A stretch of 41,259 nt of DNA from Xanthomonas cassavae CFBP 4642 (GTDB taxonomy: Bacteria; Pseudomonadota; Gammaproteobacteria; Xanthomonadales; Xanthomonadaceae): positions 3,905,811 to 3,947,069 of the forward strand of contig NZ_CM002139.1 in assembly GCF_000454545.1 (NCBI RefSeq). Reading direction: 5' to 3'. The position numbers and the translations under genes are program-made. Positions 22,139 through 31,466 of the stretch are shown here, one piece after another (position 1 is the stretch's first letter; each line of letters opens with the position of its first letter). Below the pieces are notes generated by a model. It was not told the origin of the DNA. It did not search any database and worked only from the letters and a program-made list of their open reading frames with translations.

Positions 22139-24637
22139 TCAGTTGGATTTCTTGGACGCCACCACGCGAGCCTTGCGGCGCTGGTGGAACACGGGAAGCC
22201 ATAGGCTCGGATCGTCGCCGACCTCGGCGATAATCTCATCCAACAGCTCGTTGTTGTCCGAACTACCGGACAGTATCGCCAGCTCGTCACCCATCCCGCC
22301 CAGGTCGAGACGACAGATCATCGATTGGTGGCCTTGCTTCACGATCATCAAGCGACTGTCCTCGCTCATCGACTTGATGATCTTGTACTCATGTTCGGTC
22401 ACCTTAAAGCCGTCCACGTACTCGTGATAATCGGCCTTCGGGTTCGGCAGGTAGATCTCGGTCGCAACCTGCTGCACGAGCTGGGATGCGATCTTCGACT
22501 TCAGCAAGCTACTCGGCATCTGCGTCGCGAAGACGCCGAGGCCGTTCTGCTTGCGGATCGTCAATTGCTTGTTGCCGGCGAAGTCGCTGAACGCATCGTC
22601 ATCGACCCACTTCCACGCCTCATCCATCCAGTAGATGAAGCGGCGGCCGTCGATGACCGATTCCATGCGATGAAGCAGATACATGGAGATCGGCGTGCGA
22701 ACGTCCTCATTGTCGAGGAAGTCCGTGCCATCGAAACCGTAGGTCGTGTGAGTCGTGAAGTCGATTTGATCGTGCGCGCAATCCAGCGCCCAGGCGAGCG
22801 AACCGGTCTTGCCATAACCATCGTCGGCACACCACTTCGCCAGGCGCTTGGCCACGCTGTTCTCGCGATCTTCCTTGTCGCTGCCCTCGGTGATGTTCTG
22901 AAGTACCGTTGAAAGACGACGCAGCGCCTTCGGCATGCCCATCACTGTGCGCACCGCATGCTCGATGCGGCGCTCATCCTCAGTCGTGACGCGATTGCCG
23001 CCGCTGCTGACCAGCGAGCGCACCAGCCGCTGAAGGAACAGGATGTTCGCTTCAGTGGGCTCCATCTGAAGCGGGTTGAAGCCGGTCGGCTGGCCGTTGC
23101 GGACAGCCAGGTACTTGCCGCCGCTCGCCAAGATCGTGGCCTTCGCGCCCTGATCCTTGTCGAAGAAGATGAAGCACAAGCCCATCGGCGCGTTGTGCTT
23201 GTACTTCTGCGCCTGGCACATGCAGAAGTTCAAAAGCACGGTCTTGCCCGAGCCGGACTGACCAATCACGCGCGTGTTGCCGAGCAACTTCTGATCGTAG
23301 TTGTCCTCGTCTCCCTTGGAGAAATGGAAGTTCAGATAGGCCGGCTGACCGGACGGCGTTTTGAGCAGAGTCAGCGCCTGGCCCCACGGATTGCCGTCGC
23401 GCTTGCCGGCGCGGAAGTTATGGAAACCAGCCAAGCAGGCGAAGTTCTGCGATGTCAGTCCGGCGATGCGCGGTCGGAAGCGGAAATTGCAGGGCAGTTG
23501 TGCATAGAACGCCGCGTCCGTTGCGGTGTTGACCAACGCCGCAAGGAAGCCCTCATTCTGCAACGTCGTCATCGCCTCAGTGGTATTGCTACGCACCGAG
23601 TCCATGCTGTCGCCAAATACCATCATCGAAAAATGGTACTCACCCATCGCAAACTCGCCGTTGATAAGGCTGTCCTTGGCCTCTGCCATAGCGACCAACT
23701 GCGACACGCTGCCGTCCTCCGTATTGCGCAAGCGCTTCTCCTGGCGATCCAGGAAGTCTACGCCGTCGCGCTTGGGCATGAAGGAGAACGACTGCGTCAC
23801 CACATACTCAAAGCCCTTATACATGAGCATGTTGAGGATGCCCGGCTCGGTGTTCTCCGGGTAGTCCTTGAAATCGATGCAGCGCGCAAACCGCGTAGAG
23901 ACCGGCGTGCGAATTTCGATCGTCTCCGTGCCGGCGAATACCCAGGCATTGCCCAGGTACTCGTTCAACGGCGCCTGCGGCACGCGTACCGGCTGCCACT
24001 CACCGGTCAGCAGGTAGTTCAAGAACTCCAACTGCTGGGAATGGAGCGCGCCACCCTTGTCGTAGGTCCGCAATACTTCGATACCACGGCGCTCATCACC
24101 GCCATAGCGGCGCATGCTCGCCTCCACCTGCGATGCAAGCTCATCGAGCCTGCGAAGCGCCCTGCGCTGATCCGCGATGATCTCGGCGTGCGAACGACGG
24201 CTTGCCTTGGAAAACAGCTTGCCGATGCGTGAAGGATGCGGACGGTAAACGAGCGTGACGTAAAGCTCGTTCGCCATCATCTTGTAGCCGGTGAACGAGG
24301 CGTAATACTTCTCGTCAAGTTGGCGGCAGAACTCATTGTCGAAGTGCGAAACGAGCCGGTCGGTCGTCTTGCGATGGAGAATGTGCGTCCACATCGCAAC
24401 ATGCTCGCTCGCGATGGAGCGGTACAGGGTGTTAAGTTCTTCCTTGCGCTGCAACAGTTCTTCCGGGTCTGCCGTCTCCCACGCCAACCCGGCGAGCCGC
24501 CAGGTGCGCACGTAATCGCCTTCCAGCGTCACGATCGTGTCGGGCGATACCTGGCTGCTGTACGGAATAAACGGCGAGATCGAGCGCTCGCCGTTCAACT
24601 GCTGCTGATACCTGGCCTGTGCATTCATACGCCTCAT
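22139..24637 (-). CDS. virB4: VirB4 secretion ATPase
   Basis: An 832-residue CagE/TrbE/VirB4 ATPase that drives pilin extraction and channel assembly. The N-terminal half holds the VirB4 domain (YVRTWRLAGLAWETADPEEL, WTHILHRKTTDRLVSHFD). Walker A is GQSGSGKTVLLNF at about residues 458-470, with Walker B-like RRFIYWMDEAWKWVDDD near 650. The start overlaps the virB3 stop (ATGA); a second ATG three codons later is possible. The 3' end has been partly duplicated downstream. Confidence 0.93.
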   Translation of the reverse strand: MRRMNAQARYQQQLNGERSISPFIPYSSQVSPDTIVTLEGDYVRTWRLAGLAWETADPEELLQRKEELNTLYRSIASEHVAMWTHILHRKTTDRLVSHFDNEFCRQLDEKYYASFTGYKMMANELYVTLVYRPHPSRIGKLFSKASRRSHAEIIADQRRALRRLDELASQVEASMRRYGGDERRGIEVLRTYDKGGALHSQQLEFLNYLLTGEWQPVRVPQAPLNEYLGNAWVFAGTETIEIRTPVSTRFARCIDFKDYPENTEPGILNMLMYKGFEYVVTQSFSFMPKRDGVDFLDRQEKRLRNTEDGSVSQLVAMAEAKDSLINGEFAMGEYHFSMMVFGDSMDSVRSNTTEAMTTLQNEGFLAALVNTATDAAFYAQLPCNFRFRPRIAGLTSQNFACLAGFHNFRAGKRDGNPWGQALTLLKTPSGQPAYLNFHFSKGDEDNYDQKLLGNTRVIGQSGSGKTVLLNFCMCQAQKYKHNAPMGLCFIFFDKDQGAKATILASGGKYLAVRNGQPTGFNPLQMEPTEANILFLQRLVRSLVSSGGNRVTTEDERRIEHAVRTVMGMPKALRRLSTVLQNITEGSDKEDRENSVAKRLAKWCADDGYGKTGSLAWALDCAHDQIDFTTHTTYGFDGTDFLDNEDVRTPISMYLLHRMESVIDGRRFIYWMDEAWKWVDDDAFSDFAGNKQLTIRKQNGLGVFATQMPSSLLKSKIASQLVQQVATEIYLPNPKADYHEYVDGFKVTEHEYKIIKSMSEDSRLMIVKQGHQSMICRLDLGGMGDELAILSGSSDNNELLDEIIAEVGDDPSLWLPVFHQRRKARVVASKKSN

Positions 24638-24975
24638 TTCCGTTTCTTGAACGCAACGGGGCTCCAGGCGGATGACCGCCAGAAGCTACCGTTGCGGTTG
24701 TAGTTGATGAGCCGAAAAAGGATCTTCAGCCAAAGGAGCCTGAATTGCTGATCGTCCGACTTCGTGATGTGCCGCATGACCATGATGGCGACGGGCACTA
24801 GCACGATGCAGAAGATTGACGTCCAGATCGTCACCAGCATGAGGCTGCCGCCGACGATGACGAAGGGCACCACCGGGACACCCATAATCATCGCCGGTCG
24901 CGTGCATCCCTTGAACAGCGGATCTTTCGTGTAGGTGGCTCTGCGCGAGCCGGCGGAGTCTGATCCCGTCGCCAT
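24634..24975 (-). CDS. virB3: VirB3 inner-membrane protein
   Basis: A 113-residue VirB3/TrbD-like protein that partners VirB4. The hallmark KDPLFKGCTRPAMIMGVPVV is followed by two adjacent hydrophobic segments (VIVGGSLMLVTIWTSIF; CIVLVPVAIMVMRHI) and a C-terminal FRLLWLKILFRL stretch. It lies 12 bases after virB2 and overlaps virB4 by 4. Confidence 0.9.
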   Translation of the reverse strand: MATGSDSAGSRRATYTKDPLFKGCTRPAMIMGVPVVPFVIVGGSLMLVTIWTSIFCIVLVPVAIMVMRHITKSDDQQFRLLWLKILFRLINYNRNGSFWRSSAWSPVAFKKRK

Positions 24976-24987
24976 CGTCGGCCACCC

Positions 24988-25299
24988 TCAGTTGATGAGG
25001 AAGCGCGCCAACTGGGGAGCGGCACCGATGAGGATGCCGCCGCCCAGGATCGGCACCACGTCGATGAAACGGGCGTGCGCGAACGCCATCTTATAGCCGG
25101 CCACAATCACGGCGATCGTGACGATAGACACGGAAATCACGTTCAAGACGCTCAGGACGTTTTCGACACCCTGATTGACCTTTTCCAGGCCTTCGGCCGC
25201 AGCCGGGCCGGCGATGACCATTGCAGCAGCCAGTGCGGCTACGCTCAGCAGCGCGGTGCGGGACGGCGACTTAGCGCCGGTGAAAGCAAGCTTCTTCAT
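24988..25299 (-). CDS. virB2: VirB2 major pilin
   Basis: A 103-residue prepilin. A long signal sequence ends near AGPAAAEG, followed by a hydrophobic segment (ISVSIVTIAVIVAGYKMAFA), a short polar loop (HARFID) and a second hydrophobic segment (VVPILGGGILIGAAPQL), as in cyclic or linear T-pilins. It is first in the virB2-3-4-5-eex-6 unit and is preceded by operator site C. Confidence 0.9.
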   Translation of the reverse strand: MKKLAFTGAKSPSRTALLSVAALAAAMVIAGPAAAEGLEKVNQGVENVLSVLNVISVSIVTIAVIVAGYKMAFAHARFIDVVPILGGGILIGAAPQLARFLIN

Positions 25300-25413
25300 A
25301 GAGTGTCCAGTCCTAGTAAAAGTGATGGTGTGCGGTGTTACCGCGTGTGCTCTTGTGTGCTACTTCCCCCCCGAGGCGCCGCATCAGGCAACCAAATTGT
25401 ATCGCATTGAATA

Positions 25414-25432
25414 CCAAAATGATGTGTTTTGG
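25414..25432. promoter_or_regulatory. operator site C, CCAA-N11-TTGG
   Basis: ATACCAAAA and TTTTGGTAT are perfect 9-bp arms with 7 bases between them, 114 bases upstream of virB2. A second, poorer copy (CCAA-N11-TTGA) lies at 25392-25410. On the minus strand TACAATTTGG follows, as it does after site B. Confidence 0.75.
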
Positions 25433-25455
25433 TATCGCACACAAGCCCTACTTCC

Positions 25456-27828
25456 CTACCGGCGCAACTTCGGCTTAGCCGCAGGCTTCGCCTTGGCCTT
25501 GGCCTTCGCCGGCGAGCTGGTGGACTTGGTGGCACCCTTGGCCGCCCTCGGCACGGGCTTGCCCTTGTCGTCGTCCATGATGGTCTTGCAGCCCTCACGG
25601 TAGCCGCTACAGCCCCACCACCAGCCATGGTCGCCCTTGCGGCGGTACATCGCCTTGCCGCACTTCGGGCACGGCGCTTTCTTGATCGCGACGGGCCTGC
25701 CCTTGTCGTCGTCCATGAAGGTCTTGCAGTTCTCGGTGTCGGTGCAGAACCAGCCAAAGGCGCCTGTCGGCTTGCCGGTCTCGCGATCCTTCTTCTGGTA
25801 TCGCCGCAGCGGCGCGCTGCACTTGGAACAGGTGTGCAGGGCGACAGGCTTGCCGCCCACGTCGTCCAGGAACGTCTCGCAGGCCTCGGCCGGGCAGACC
25901 CACACCAGGCCGCCACCTGACTTGCGCTTGAAGCGCCGGAGCGTCTCACCACAGCGAGGGCACGGGTGCGCCGCTCGCTCGACCGGCTTGCCCTTGTCGT
26001 CGTCCATGTAGTGGCCGCACGTCTCAGCATGGGCCGTGCAGCGCCAGAACGGCGACTTGCCGGGCTTGGCGTAACGACGCATGCCCGTGCCGCACTTCGG
26101 GCATTTGAAGCGGGGCGTGAACTCGCCGCTGACCGCGATGCGCGCCAGCTCCTCGTTCAACTGCGTGTAGGCCGGTTCCACCACGTCGCGATACGACGCC
26201 TTGCCTTCGGCGATGGCGTCTAGCTGCACCTCAAGCTCGCGGGTGAAACCCAGCTCCATGAAACCGAATTGGCCGCGCAGCAGGTTGTCCACCACCAGCT
26301 CGCCGATCTCGGTTGGCAGCAGGTATCGCTTCTTGTCCAGCTCGACGTAGCTGCGGCCCAGCACGTTCGTCATGATCGCTGCGAATGTCGCCGGCCGGCC
26401 GACTCCTTCGTCCTCAAGCTTTTGAAGCAAGGTGGCCTCAGTGAAACGGCGCGGCGGCTCCGTCTTCTTATCCAACACCTTGCCGTCGATCGCGCGCAGA
26501 TCACCACCGACAGCCAGGCGCGGAACCTGGCCGTCCTTCGCGGCGTCTTCGTCGCTGTTCTCTTCGTCGTCCGGATCGCGCTCCAACAGCGCCCGCCAAC
26601 CGGCGTCGATCATCTTGCGGCCACGCGCGACGTATTCGAAGCCGTCGCGATCGGTGGCGCGTAGGCGCACCGTATTGACGGTGTATCGGGCGTCGGCCAT
26701 TTGCGAAACTAGGGTGCGCAGCCGGATCAACCGATAGAGCGCCCGCTGGGCTTCGTCCGCGCCGGCTTCCTCGACCTCGATGTGCGTCGGCCGGACGGCG
26801 TCGGCGTGTCCGCCCTGCGCGCTGGCCTTTTCCTTCCATCTGCGCACGTCCGGCGAAAGCGCCATCCCCTGGCTCGCCGCGAAACTACGCACCTTGTCGG
26901 CTGCGTCCGGGCTCAGGTTCACGCTGTCAGTACGAATGTACGTGATATGGCCGTCCTCAAAGAGCTTTTGCGCCGCCTTCGTCGTCGCAGCAGAACTCAT
27001 CTTCAGGACTGTGCTAGCTGCGCGCAGCATGCCGAGCGTCGAAAGTGGCGACGGCGGCCGTTCCGACTTCTCTTCCGTCTTGGCCTCCAGGACCACGAAT
27101 TGCCGCGATTGCGACGCCTTCGCGGCCAGCGCCGCGTCCAGCACATACGGGCTGTCCTCGGTCACATACGGCTTCGTGTCCCACTGCGCCGACCATTTCG
27201 CGCCGCCGCCGGCGTCGAACGTCACCACCGCGCCGAAATGCTTGGTGGATTTGAACGCCGCGATGCGGCGTTCCAACTCCACCACCAGGCGCACCGCCAC
27301 GCTTTGAACCCTGCCTGCCGAGAGGGACATGCCGAGCATGTCCGACAGCAGCGGCGACACCATGTAGCCCACGAACCGATCGAGGGCGCGCCGCCCTTCC
27401 TGGGCATGCACGAGATCCATGTCGATGCGCCGGGCGGCGCGGAGCGAGGCTTGGATCGCCTTCGGCGTGATCTCCGTGAACGTCACACGCTCGTAGTCGT
27501 CTTCGCCGAGCTGAAGCGCCTCCTTCAGATGCCAAGAGATCGCTTCGCCTTCGCGGTCCGGATCGGTCGCGAGGTAGACGACCTCGGCTTTCGCGACCTC
27601 GCGTTTGATCCGTGCCACGCGCTCAGCAGCGCCAGGGAACGTGCGGTCGCCGACTTTCTGCGGCGGGATGTATTCGTACTGAAGCAAAAAACCAGGCTTA
27701 CTGATGCCAAATTCGCGCTGCGGCAAGTCGCGAATATGTCCCACACTCGCGACCACCTTCCAATCGTCGCCGAGATAACCTTGGATACTGGCAACCTTAT
27801 TCGGACTCTCCACCACCATGAGTTTCAT
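25456..27828 (-). CDS. topA: plasmid DNA topoisomerase I
   Basis: A type IA topoisomerase of 790 residues. The TOPRIM domain (MKLMVVESPNKVASIQGYLG, then YLATDPDREGEAISWHL) is followed by the cleavage domain with the active-site Tyr in TYIRTDS (about residue 297). The C-terminal 200 residues hold four zinc ribbons (CPKCGTGM, CPRCGETL, CSKCSAPL, CPKCGKAM) and a Lys/Ala-rich tail. Chromosomal TopA is about 860 residues, so this is a full enzyme. A topA within a virB operon is known from some Xylella and Xanthomonas plasmids; it may relax DNA during transfer. It follows virB1 by 25 bases. Confidence 0.92.
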   Translation of the reverse strand: MKLMVVESPNKVASIQGYLGDDWKVVASVGHIRDLPQREFGISKPGFLLQYEYIPPQKVGDRTFPGAAERVARIKREVAKAEVVYLATDPDREGEAISWHLKEALQLGEDDYERVTFTEITPKAIQASLRAARRIDMDLVHAQEGRRALDRFVGYMVSPLLSDMLGMSLSAGRVQSVAVRLVVELERRIAAFKSTKHFGAVVTFDAGGGAKWSAQWDTKPYVTEDSPYVLDAALAAKASQSRQFVVLEAKTEEKSERPPSPLSTLGMLRAASTVLKMSSAATTKAAQKLFEDGHITYIRTDSVNLSPDAADKVRSFAASQGMALSPDVRRWKEKASAQGGHADAVRPTHIEVEEAGADEAQRALYRLIRLRTLVSQMADARYTVNTVRLRATDRDGFEYVARGRKMIDAGWRALLERDPDDEENSDEDAAKDGQVPRLAVGGDLRAIDGKVLDKKTEPPRRFTEATLLQKLEDEGVGRPATFAAIMTNVLGRSYVELDKKRYLLPTEIGELVVDNLLRGQFGFMELGFTRELEVQLDAIAEGKASYRDVVEPAYTQLNEELARIAVSGEFTPRFKCPKCGTGMRRYAKPGKSPFWRCTAHAETCGHYMDDDKGKPVERAAHPCPRCGETLRRFKRKSGGGLVWVCPAEACETFLDDVGGKPVALHTCSKCSAPLRRYQKKDRETGKPTGAFGWFCTDTENCKTFMDDDKGRPVAIKKAPCPKCGKAMYRRKGDHGWWWGCSGYREGCKTIMDDDKGKPVPRAAKGATKSTSSPAKAKAKAKPAAKPKLRR

Positions 27829-27853
27829 ACGTTGGCTCGTGTCGGGTAATTGG

Positions 27854-28639
27854 TCAGAAGACGGAAAAGTCGTCCGCGTCGGCCGGCGGCGTGGGCGATG
27901 CGGACGGCTGTTGCGCCTTCAGCTTCACCGCATCGTCAGCCACCGGAGCAGCCGGCGGCTGTGGCAGCGCCGATCGCTTCGGCGGATCGAGATCGACCAG
28001 CACTGAGGCGTGGTCGGCCGGCTCCGCCGGCTCGCTCGGCGCTGGCGCCGCAGTGAGCGGCACTGCGGCGGTGGCATCGCCTGGCTGCGCCGGCTCAGCG
28101 GCCGGAACGCGGGCGTTGGGCGACGTGCGCGCGCCGATCGCCGGCACGACCGGTATCGCCTTCGGCACCACCCCGGCGCTCGCGAGTACCTTCTGCACGT
28201 AGCTCGGCTGCCCCGCCTTGTCGGGCCGGAAGCCGCGCGAGAAATTACCGGAGTAGTAGCAAGAGAACGCCGCGTGCAGCGGGTCTTTCTCGCTGGCCAG
28301 CTTGGCCGACGCCCGCGCGTAGCAGTCTTGCAGGATCTTCGATCCCGCACGCAGATTGGCGCAGGCGTCGAACGCCTGCGCATATGTCAGCTTGTACTTC
28401 GGAAGGTTGTGCCGATTGACCTGGGCGATGCCCAGTGAAAAGTTCCAGCCGCCCGCTTCCAATTGCTGCGCAGTGGCGACGGCTTCCTCAAGATTGACGG
28501 GTTGACGGGCTAGTCGCCCGTCAACCACACCAACCGCATACGGGTTGAAACCCGACTCGACTTGCACAAGCGCCGCCATCGTCTGCGGCGCGACGGTCGG
28601 TGCGCACTGCTGCGCAAGGTCCATGAACTCCAGCAACAT
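27854..28639 (-). CDS. virB1: VirB1 lytic transglycosylase
   Basis: A 261-residue murein-cleaving enzyme that opens the wall for the T4SS. The start is ATG 28639 with GGAGG upstream. The SLT fold is clear: MAALVQVESGFNPYAVGVVD with the catalytic Glu, NFSLGIAQVNRHN, and ILQDCYARAS to SCYYSGNF. No signal peptide is obvious at the chosen start, which is common for VirB1 proteins of this type. The C-terminal 80 residues are Pro/Ala rich. It precedes topA in one unit under operator site D. Confidence 0.9.
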   Translation of the reverse strand: MLLEFMDLAQQCAPTVAPQTMAALVQVESGFNPYAVGVVDGRLARQPVNLEEAVATAQQLEAGGWNFSLGIAQVNRHNLPKYKLTYAQAFDACANLRAGSKILQDCYARASAKLASEKDPLHAAFSCYYSGNFSRGFRPDKAGQPSYVQKVLASAGVVPKAIPVVPAIGARTSPNARVPAAEPAQPGDATAAVPLTAAPAPSEPAEPADHASVLVDLDPPKRSALPQPPAAPVADDAVKLKAQQPSASPTPPADADDFSVF

Positions 28640-28665
28640 ATGGCCTCCATTGTTGGGTCTGGAGA

Positions 28666-28684
28666 CCATAATAACATATATTGG
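28666..28684. promoter_or_regulatory. operator site D, CCAT-N11-TTGG
   Basis: It lies 26 bases upstream of virB1, with one mismatch in one arm (ACCATAAT against ATATTGGTA). On the minus strand the spacer is AT rich and probably includes the -10. Nearby GCCAATTTGGC at 28720-28730 is a further short palindrome. Confidence 0.6.
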
Positions 28685-28709
28685 TAAAAACACTTACGCC
28701 ATATTGGCT

Positions 28710-29186
28710 TCAGCTTTTTGCCAATTTGGCGCTGGCCGGCATATCCCCAACAACCGCCATCGGTCGGGCCTCGCCCGGTAATCCCTGGTTGCGGAGCAGA
28801 GTAAATCCGTCTAGCGGATCTTTCTCCAACAATAGATCGTTGAGACGTTTCAAGTCCTTAAACATTCTCGGTCTGTCGCGATTCCTCCGAGTGGTCAAAT
28901 ACCACTCCTTGCCGGGCTCGCCAAGAAGTTGCGCTAGAACGTAGTAAGCCTCGGGTACCCCCATAGGTTTGATCTGTTTAAGAAAATCACCCTTCCTATC
29001 TGCAAATTTGGCAGTGACGTAAAAACCGCTCGGCGTTTCAAATACCTTGATGTGATTCACAATATTATATTGGGCGGCCAACTCCAGATCACTCTCCAAA
29101 ATAGAATTAGACAGGGTGCAGGGTGGGTAAACGGGTGGTAGGGCGGCTCCCATGAGGCGGTCGCGATCTCGGTCTCGGTCGTTCAT
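28710..29186 (-). CDS. unknown protein at the head of the virB region
   Basis: A 158-residue soluble protein I do not recognise. The N-terminus has a DRDRDRDR repeat followed by a Pro-rich stretch. The middle looks like a small alpha/beta domain (FETPSGFYVTAKFADRKGDF, GVPEAYYVLAQLLGEPGKEW). The start may be ATG 29186, or ATG 29153 after the Arg/Asp repeat. Operator site E lies 23 bases upstream, so it seems co-regulated with the transfer genes. No signal peptide or membrane segment is visible. It could be an early transfer regulator or a cytosolic helper. Confidence 0.7.
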   Translation of the reverse strand: MNDRDRDRDRLMGAALPPVYPPCTLSNSILESDLELAAQYNIVNHIKVFETPSGFYVTAKFADRKGDFLKQIKPMGVPEAYYVLAQLLGEPGKEWYLTTRRNRDRPRMFKDLKRLNDLLLEKDPLDGFTLLRNQGLPGEARPMAVVGDMPASAKLAKS

Positions 29187-29209
29187 CTTAAAATTTTCCT
29201 ATCCTACTA

Positions 29210-29228
29210 CCAAAGCACCGCATATTGG
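29210..29228. promoter_or_regulatory. operator site E, CCAA-N11-TTGG
   Basis: TACCAA and TTGGTA arms with an 11-bp spacer between CCAA and TTGG, just upstream of the unknown gene that starts at 29186. Confidence 0.75.
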
Positions 29229-29509
29229 TAATCGATTTGCATCATTTCGGTTCCATGGTCCGCTCAGAGAACGAGCTAGCTGGCTCACCCCATCCCCCGA
29301 CCTGCGGCCAGGGTTTGGGGACGGGCTTTCGTAAACCGAACCCGGCTGTGCCGGTTTCGGCCCTTCGGGCTTCAATCCCTTTCGGGTCCGGCGAACAGCA
29401 AGGAACGCCGGTAGTGCCTCGGCGGCTTACCATCACTGCGCGAACGCGAACCAACATGCATAAATCTGCATCCCCAAACTGCCGCGCTACATGGCCACAC
29501 TGTACTATG

Positions 29510-29551
29510 TTGGCGACAAAAATGTAATTTTCGATATGGAAGTGTCACCAA
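29510..29551. repeat. dyad element R11 (42-bp variant)
   Basis: Arms TTGGCGACA and TGTCACCAA but with a 24-bp AT-rich centre. Further on, CGACAAAT (29638) and ATTTGTCG (29662) form another dyad. The whole gap 29187-30410 holds repeats but no gene I can support. Confidence 0.65.
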
Positions 29552-29825
29552 GCAGACGAAGCCTGGCGCAATACTGCCAGAGCGAAGCAAGGCATTGCCC
29601 TGCAAAGGAATTTAGCAGGCGCGCCGCGCCGCTTACCGACAAATCTGCGTGTTCCGTCGTGAATTTGTCGTCACCGTCTCAGTAAGGCGCGGTGAGCGGC
29701 GCCGCCCCTGCCGTGGCGGCTGACATTGGCGACTGCCCACATACCCACCGCCTCGCTGCGGGTGCCATAGAAGGCCCCTACGCGGACCGTGGATATGTGG
29801 ACAGCGCCGGCGGCGCTGATGCGCC

Positions 29826-29869
29826 TTGGTGACGACCTGGCCGGCGTCGCCGGCGAGATCCGTGACCAA
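29826..29869. repeat. 44-bp dyad element R5
   Basis: Arms TTGGTGACG and CGTGACCAA, 26-bp centre. Both arms and the last 12 bases of the centre (GCCGGCGAGATC) match R4 at 15566. Confidence 0.7.
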
Positions 29870-29872
29870 GGA

Positions 29873-29916
29873 TTGGCGACAGCCCGGCGGCTGGCCAGAC
29901 CGAGGCATGTCGCCAA
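29873..29916. repeat. 44-bp dyad element R6
   Basis: Arms TTGGCGACA and TGTCGCCAA, perfect inverted repeats, centre with CTGGCCAG. It starts only 3 bases after R5 ends. Confidence 0.75.
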
Positions 29917-29943
29917 CGCCCTGGCCGGCACGATGAAAGTGTC

Positions 29944-29987
29944 TTGGTCACAGTTCAAGCTCACCAGGTCCGCGATCGTGTCGCCAA
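29944..29987. repeat. 44-bp dyad element R7
   Basis: Arms TTGGTCACA and TGTCGCCAA, 26-bp centre ending AGGTCCGCGATCG, identical in its right half to R10 at 38203. It is followed by dispersed repeat copy 2. Confidence 0.75.
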
Positions 29988-30026
29988 CGCCGCCGCCGGC
30001 GCTGCCGACGACCAGGGGCCCGATCC

Positions 30027-30179
30027 GGGGTGTAGGGGGGGAACCCCCTACGGACAACGCCTCACCCGCGCACGCGCGGTTTCAGCGCCGAGAGCAACGC
30101 TTCCGCCGCCGGTAGAGAGCCACCCTCACCTCCCCACTGCAAACCCGCTTTTGATGGCGCCGTCGCCGGGCCGTCCCTC
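30027..30179. repeat. dispersed ~125-bp repeat, copy 2
   Basis: It begins with the hairpin GTAGGGGG-GGAA-CCCCCTAC and matches 5361-5487 and 38284-38420. With R7 it forms a unit of roughly 230 bp repeated directly at 38203-38420, so the two units bracket about 8 kb. Confidence 0.75.
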
Positions 30180-30410
30180 ACTGCAAGAGCCTCCGGCCTG
30201 ACGGCCTGCGCGCTGCGCTTGCCGGTCATGGCTTCGGATAGATAGGGCTGTCTTGCTGGTCCGTTCATCGTGCCACGTCGTTCTCGCGGTCAAGGGCTGC
30301 GCTCGGCGAAATGCCGAGCTTGCGGCCGCGGCCGTCTATCGACCCCTGACAGCTGCGCTGCGACGTGACCCGAAGGGACCGGGCAATCCGCCCGCTACCT
30401 GGATACGACT

Positions 30411-30899
30411 ATGTTCTCTTCCGCTCTCATGGTTCGCGATGCGGCCGGCAACTACAGCGAGGCAACGCCTGACCAGATCATCGATGCCGCGCGCTTTGCG
30501 ATCGAGGCGAAGGCCAAGCGTGGCCAGAAGTTCAGCCGGCCAAGTGAGGTTCGCGAATATTTTGCGATCAAGCTTGGCGGCTTGGAGCGGGAGGTGTTCA
30601 GCGTGATTTTCCTCGATCATAGGCACCAGCTGATCGAGTATGCCGAAATGTTCCAAGGCACATTGAACGAGGCGCAGGTCTACATGCGCGAGGTCGCGCG
30701 CAAAGCCCTGCAACTGAACGCGGCGGCCGTGATCGTGTCACATAACCACCCCAGCGTGGACCCGGCACCCAGCTCGGCCGATTTGGTGATGACCAAACGC
30801 CTGCGAGAGGTCTTGGAGCTGGTGGAAGTGCGCCTGCTGGACCACATCGTTGTCGGAGGGAACCGCACCGTTTCGATGGCTGAAGCGGGCCACTTCTGA
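30411..30899 (+). CDS. RadC-like JAB-domain protein
   Basis: A 162-residue plasmid RadC homologue (JAB/MPN fold). The domain spans about residues 45-160: EVFSVIFLDHRHQLIEYAEM with Glu61, GTLNEAQVYMREVARKAL, and the metal motif HNHPS (111-115) with Asp124. Usual RadC reads HNHPSG; here it is HNHPSV. The N-terminal helix-hairpin-helix part of chromosomal RadC is missing, as in most mobile-element copies, whose function is unclear. A strong terminator follows, so it seems monocistronic. Confidence 0.88.
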   Translation: MFSSALMVRDAAGNYSEATPDQIIDAARFAIEAKAKRGQKFSRPSEVREYFAIKLGGLEREVFSVIFLDHRHQLIEYAEMFQGTLNEAQVYMREVARKALQLNAAAVIVSHNHPSVDPAPSSADLVMTKRLREVLELVEVRLLDHIVVGGNRTVSMAEAGHF

Positions 30900-30901
30900 C
30901 C

Positions 30902-30926
30902 AAGGGGGCTTTGCCCCCTTTTTTTT
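30902..30926 (+). terminator. Rho-independent terminator after radC-like gene
   Basis: AAGGGGGC-TTT-GCCCCCTT followed by six more T, directly after the stop. Confidence 0.92.
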
Positions 30927-30961
30927 GCTGTGCCTGCTGGCTTTGCGGGCCAGACGGAAAA

Positions 30962-30985
30962 TCGGGGGTTCCGGCTTACAACCCC
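30962..30985. repeat. 25-bp inverted-repeat family, copy 1
   Basis: CGGGGGTTCCGGCTTACAACCCC resembles the sequences at 38174-38199 (same orientation) and 39497-39523 (opposite orientation). It may be a transposon end. From here to 31466 I see no gene, only GC-rich sequence. Confidence 0.6.
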
Positions 30986-31466
30986 AAGCTGGGGGCGGGC
31001 GTCCTCGCGCACGCGCCGCAAGACAGTTTCAGCGTGCCGATCGCACGCCGGCCAGTGCGGCCGCCCTGCCCTGCAGAACGGCCACCAGCTCGATCACCAC
31101 CGCGATCACCAGCGACGGCCGCACACGGCCGCAGAACCGCGCCTGCGGCTCGCCGGAACGGCTCCATCTGCACGTCGCGGACGCGACGCGCTCACGGTCC
31201 ACGGGACCGCTCCCACGCGTCGCCGGTGGCGTGCTGCATCGCTGAGACCCTTTCGCCTGCCCTGAACGGTAGTCCGGGCGCTGCGCGGCCATCCAGGGCA
31301 CCGCTTCGCTGATCCGCTCACCCGGTCCCTGCGCTGCGCTTCGGGCTGCGGCTTCCCGTCTCTCCCTGGACACCCGCTTGACCCGGCCGACCTACGGGCA
31401 ACACGGCGAAAGGCACTCAGCGAAGCAATGGTCAACTCCCCCAACAACAGCAAAAGGAGCGTCCCG

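Noticed and set aside
22958..24232. 424-codon plus-strand ORF within virB4
   Set aside because: It is antisense to well-conserved VirB4 sequence, including the nucleotide-binding region.
29826..29987. Repeats as a CRISPR array
   Set aside because: Spacing is irregular, the units are dyads with variable centres, there are only three together, and no cas gene is nearby.
30930..31466. Several ORFs of about 100 codons between the radC-like gene and 31467
   Set aside because: All are GC-driven frames without ribosome sites and overlap one another on both strands; no domain is visible.
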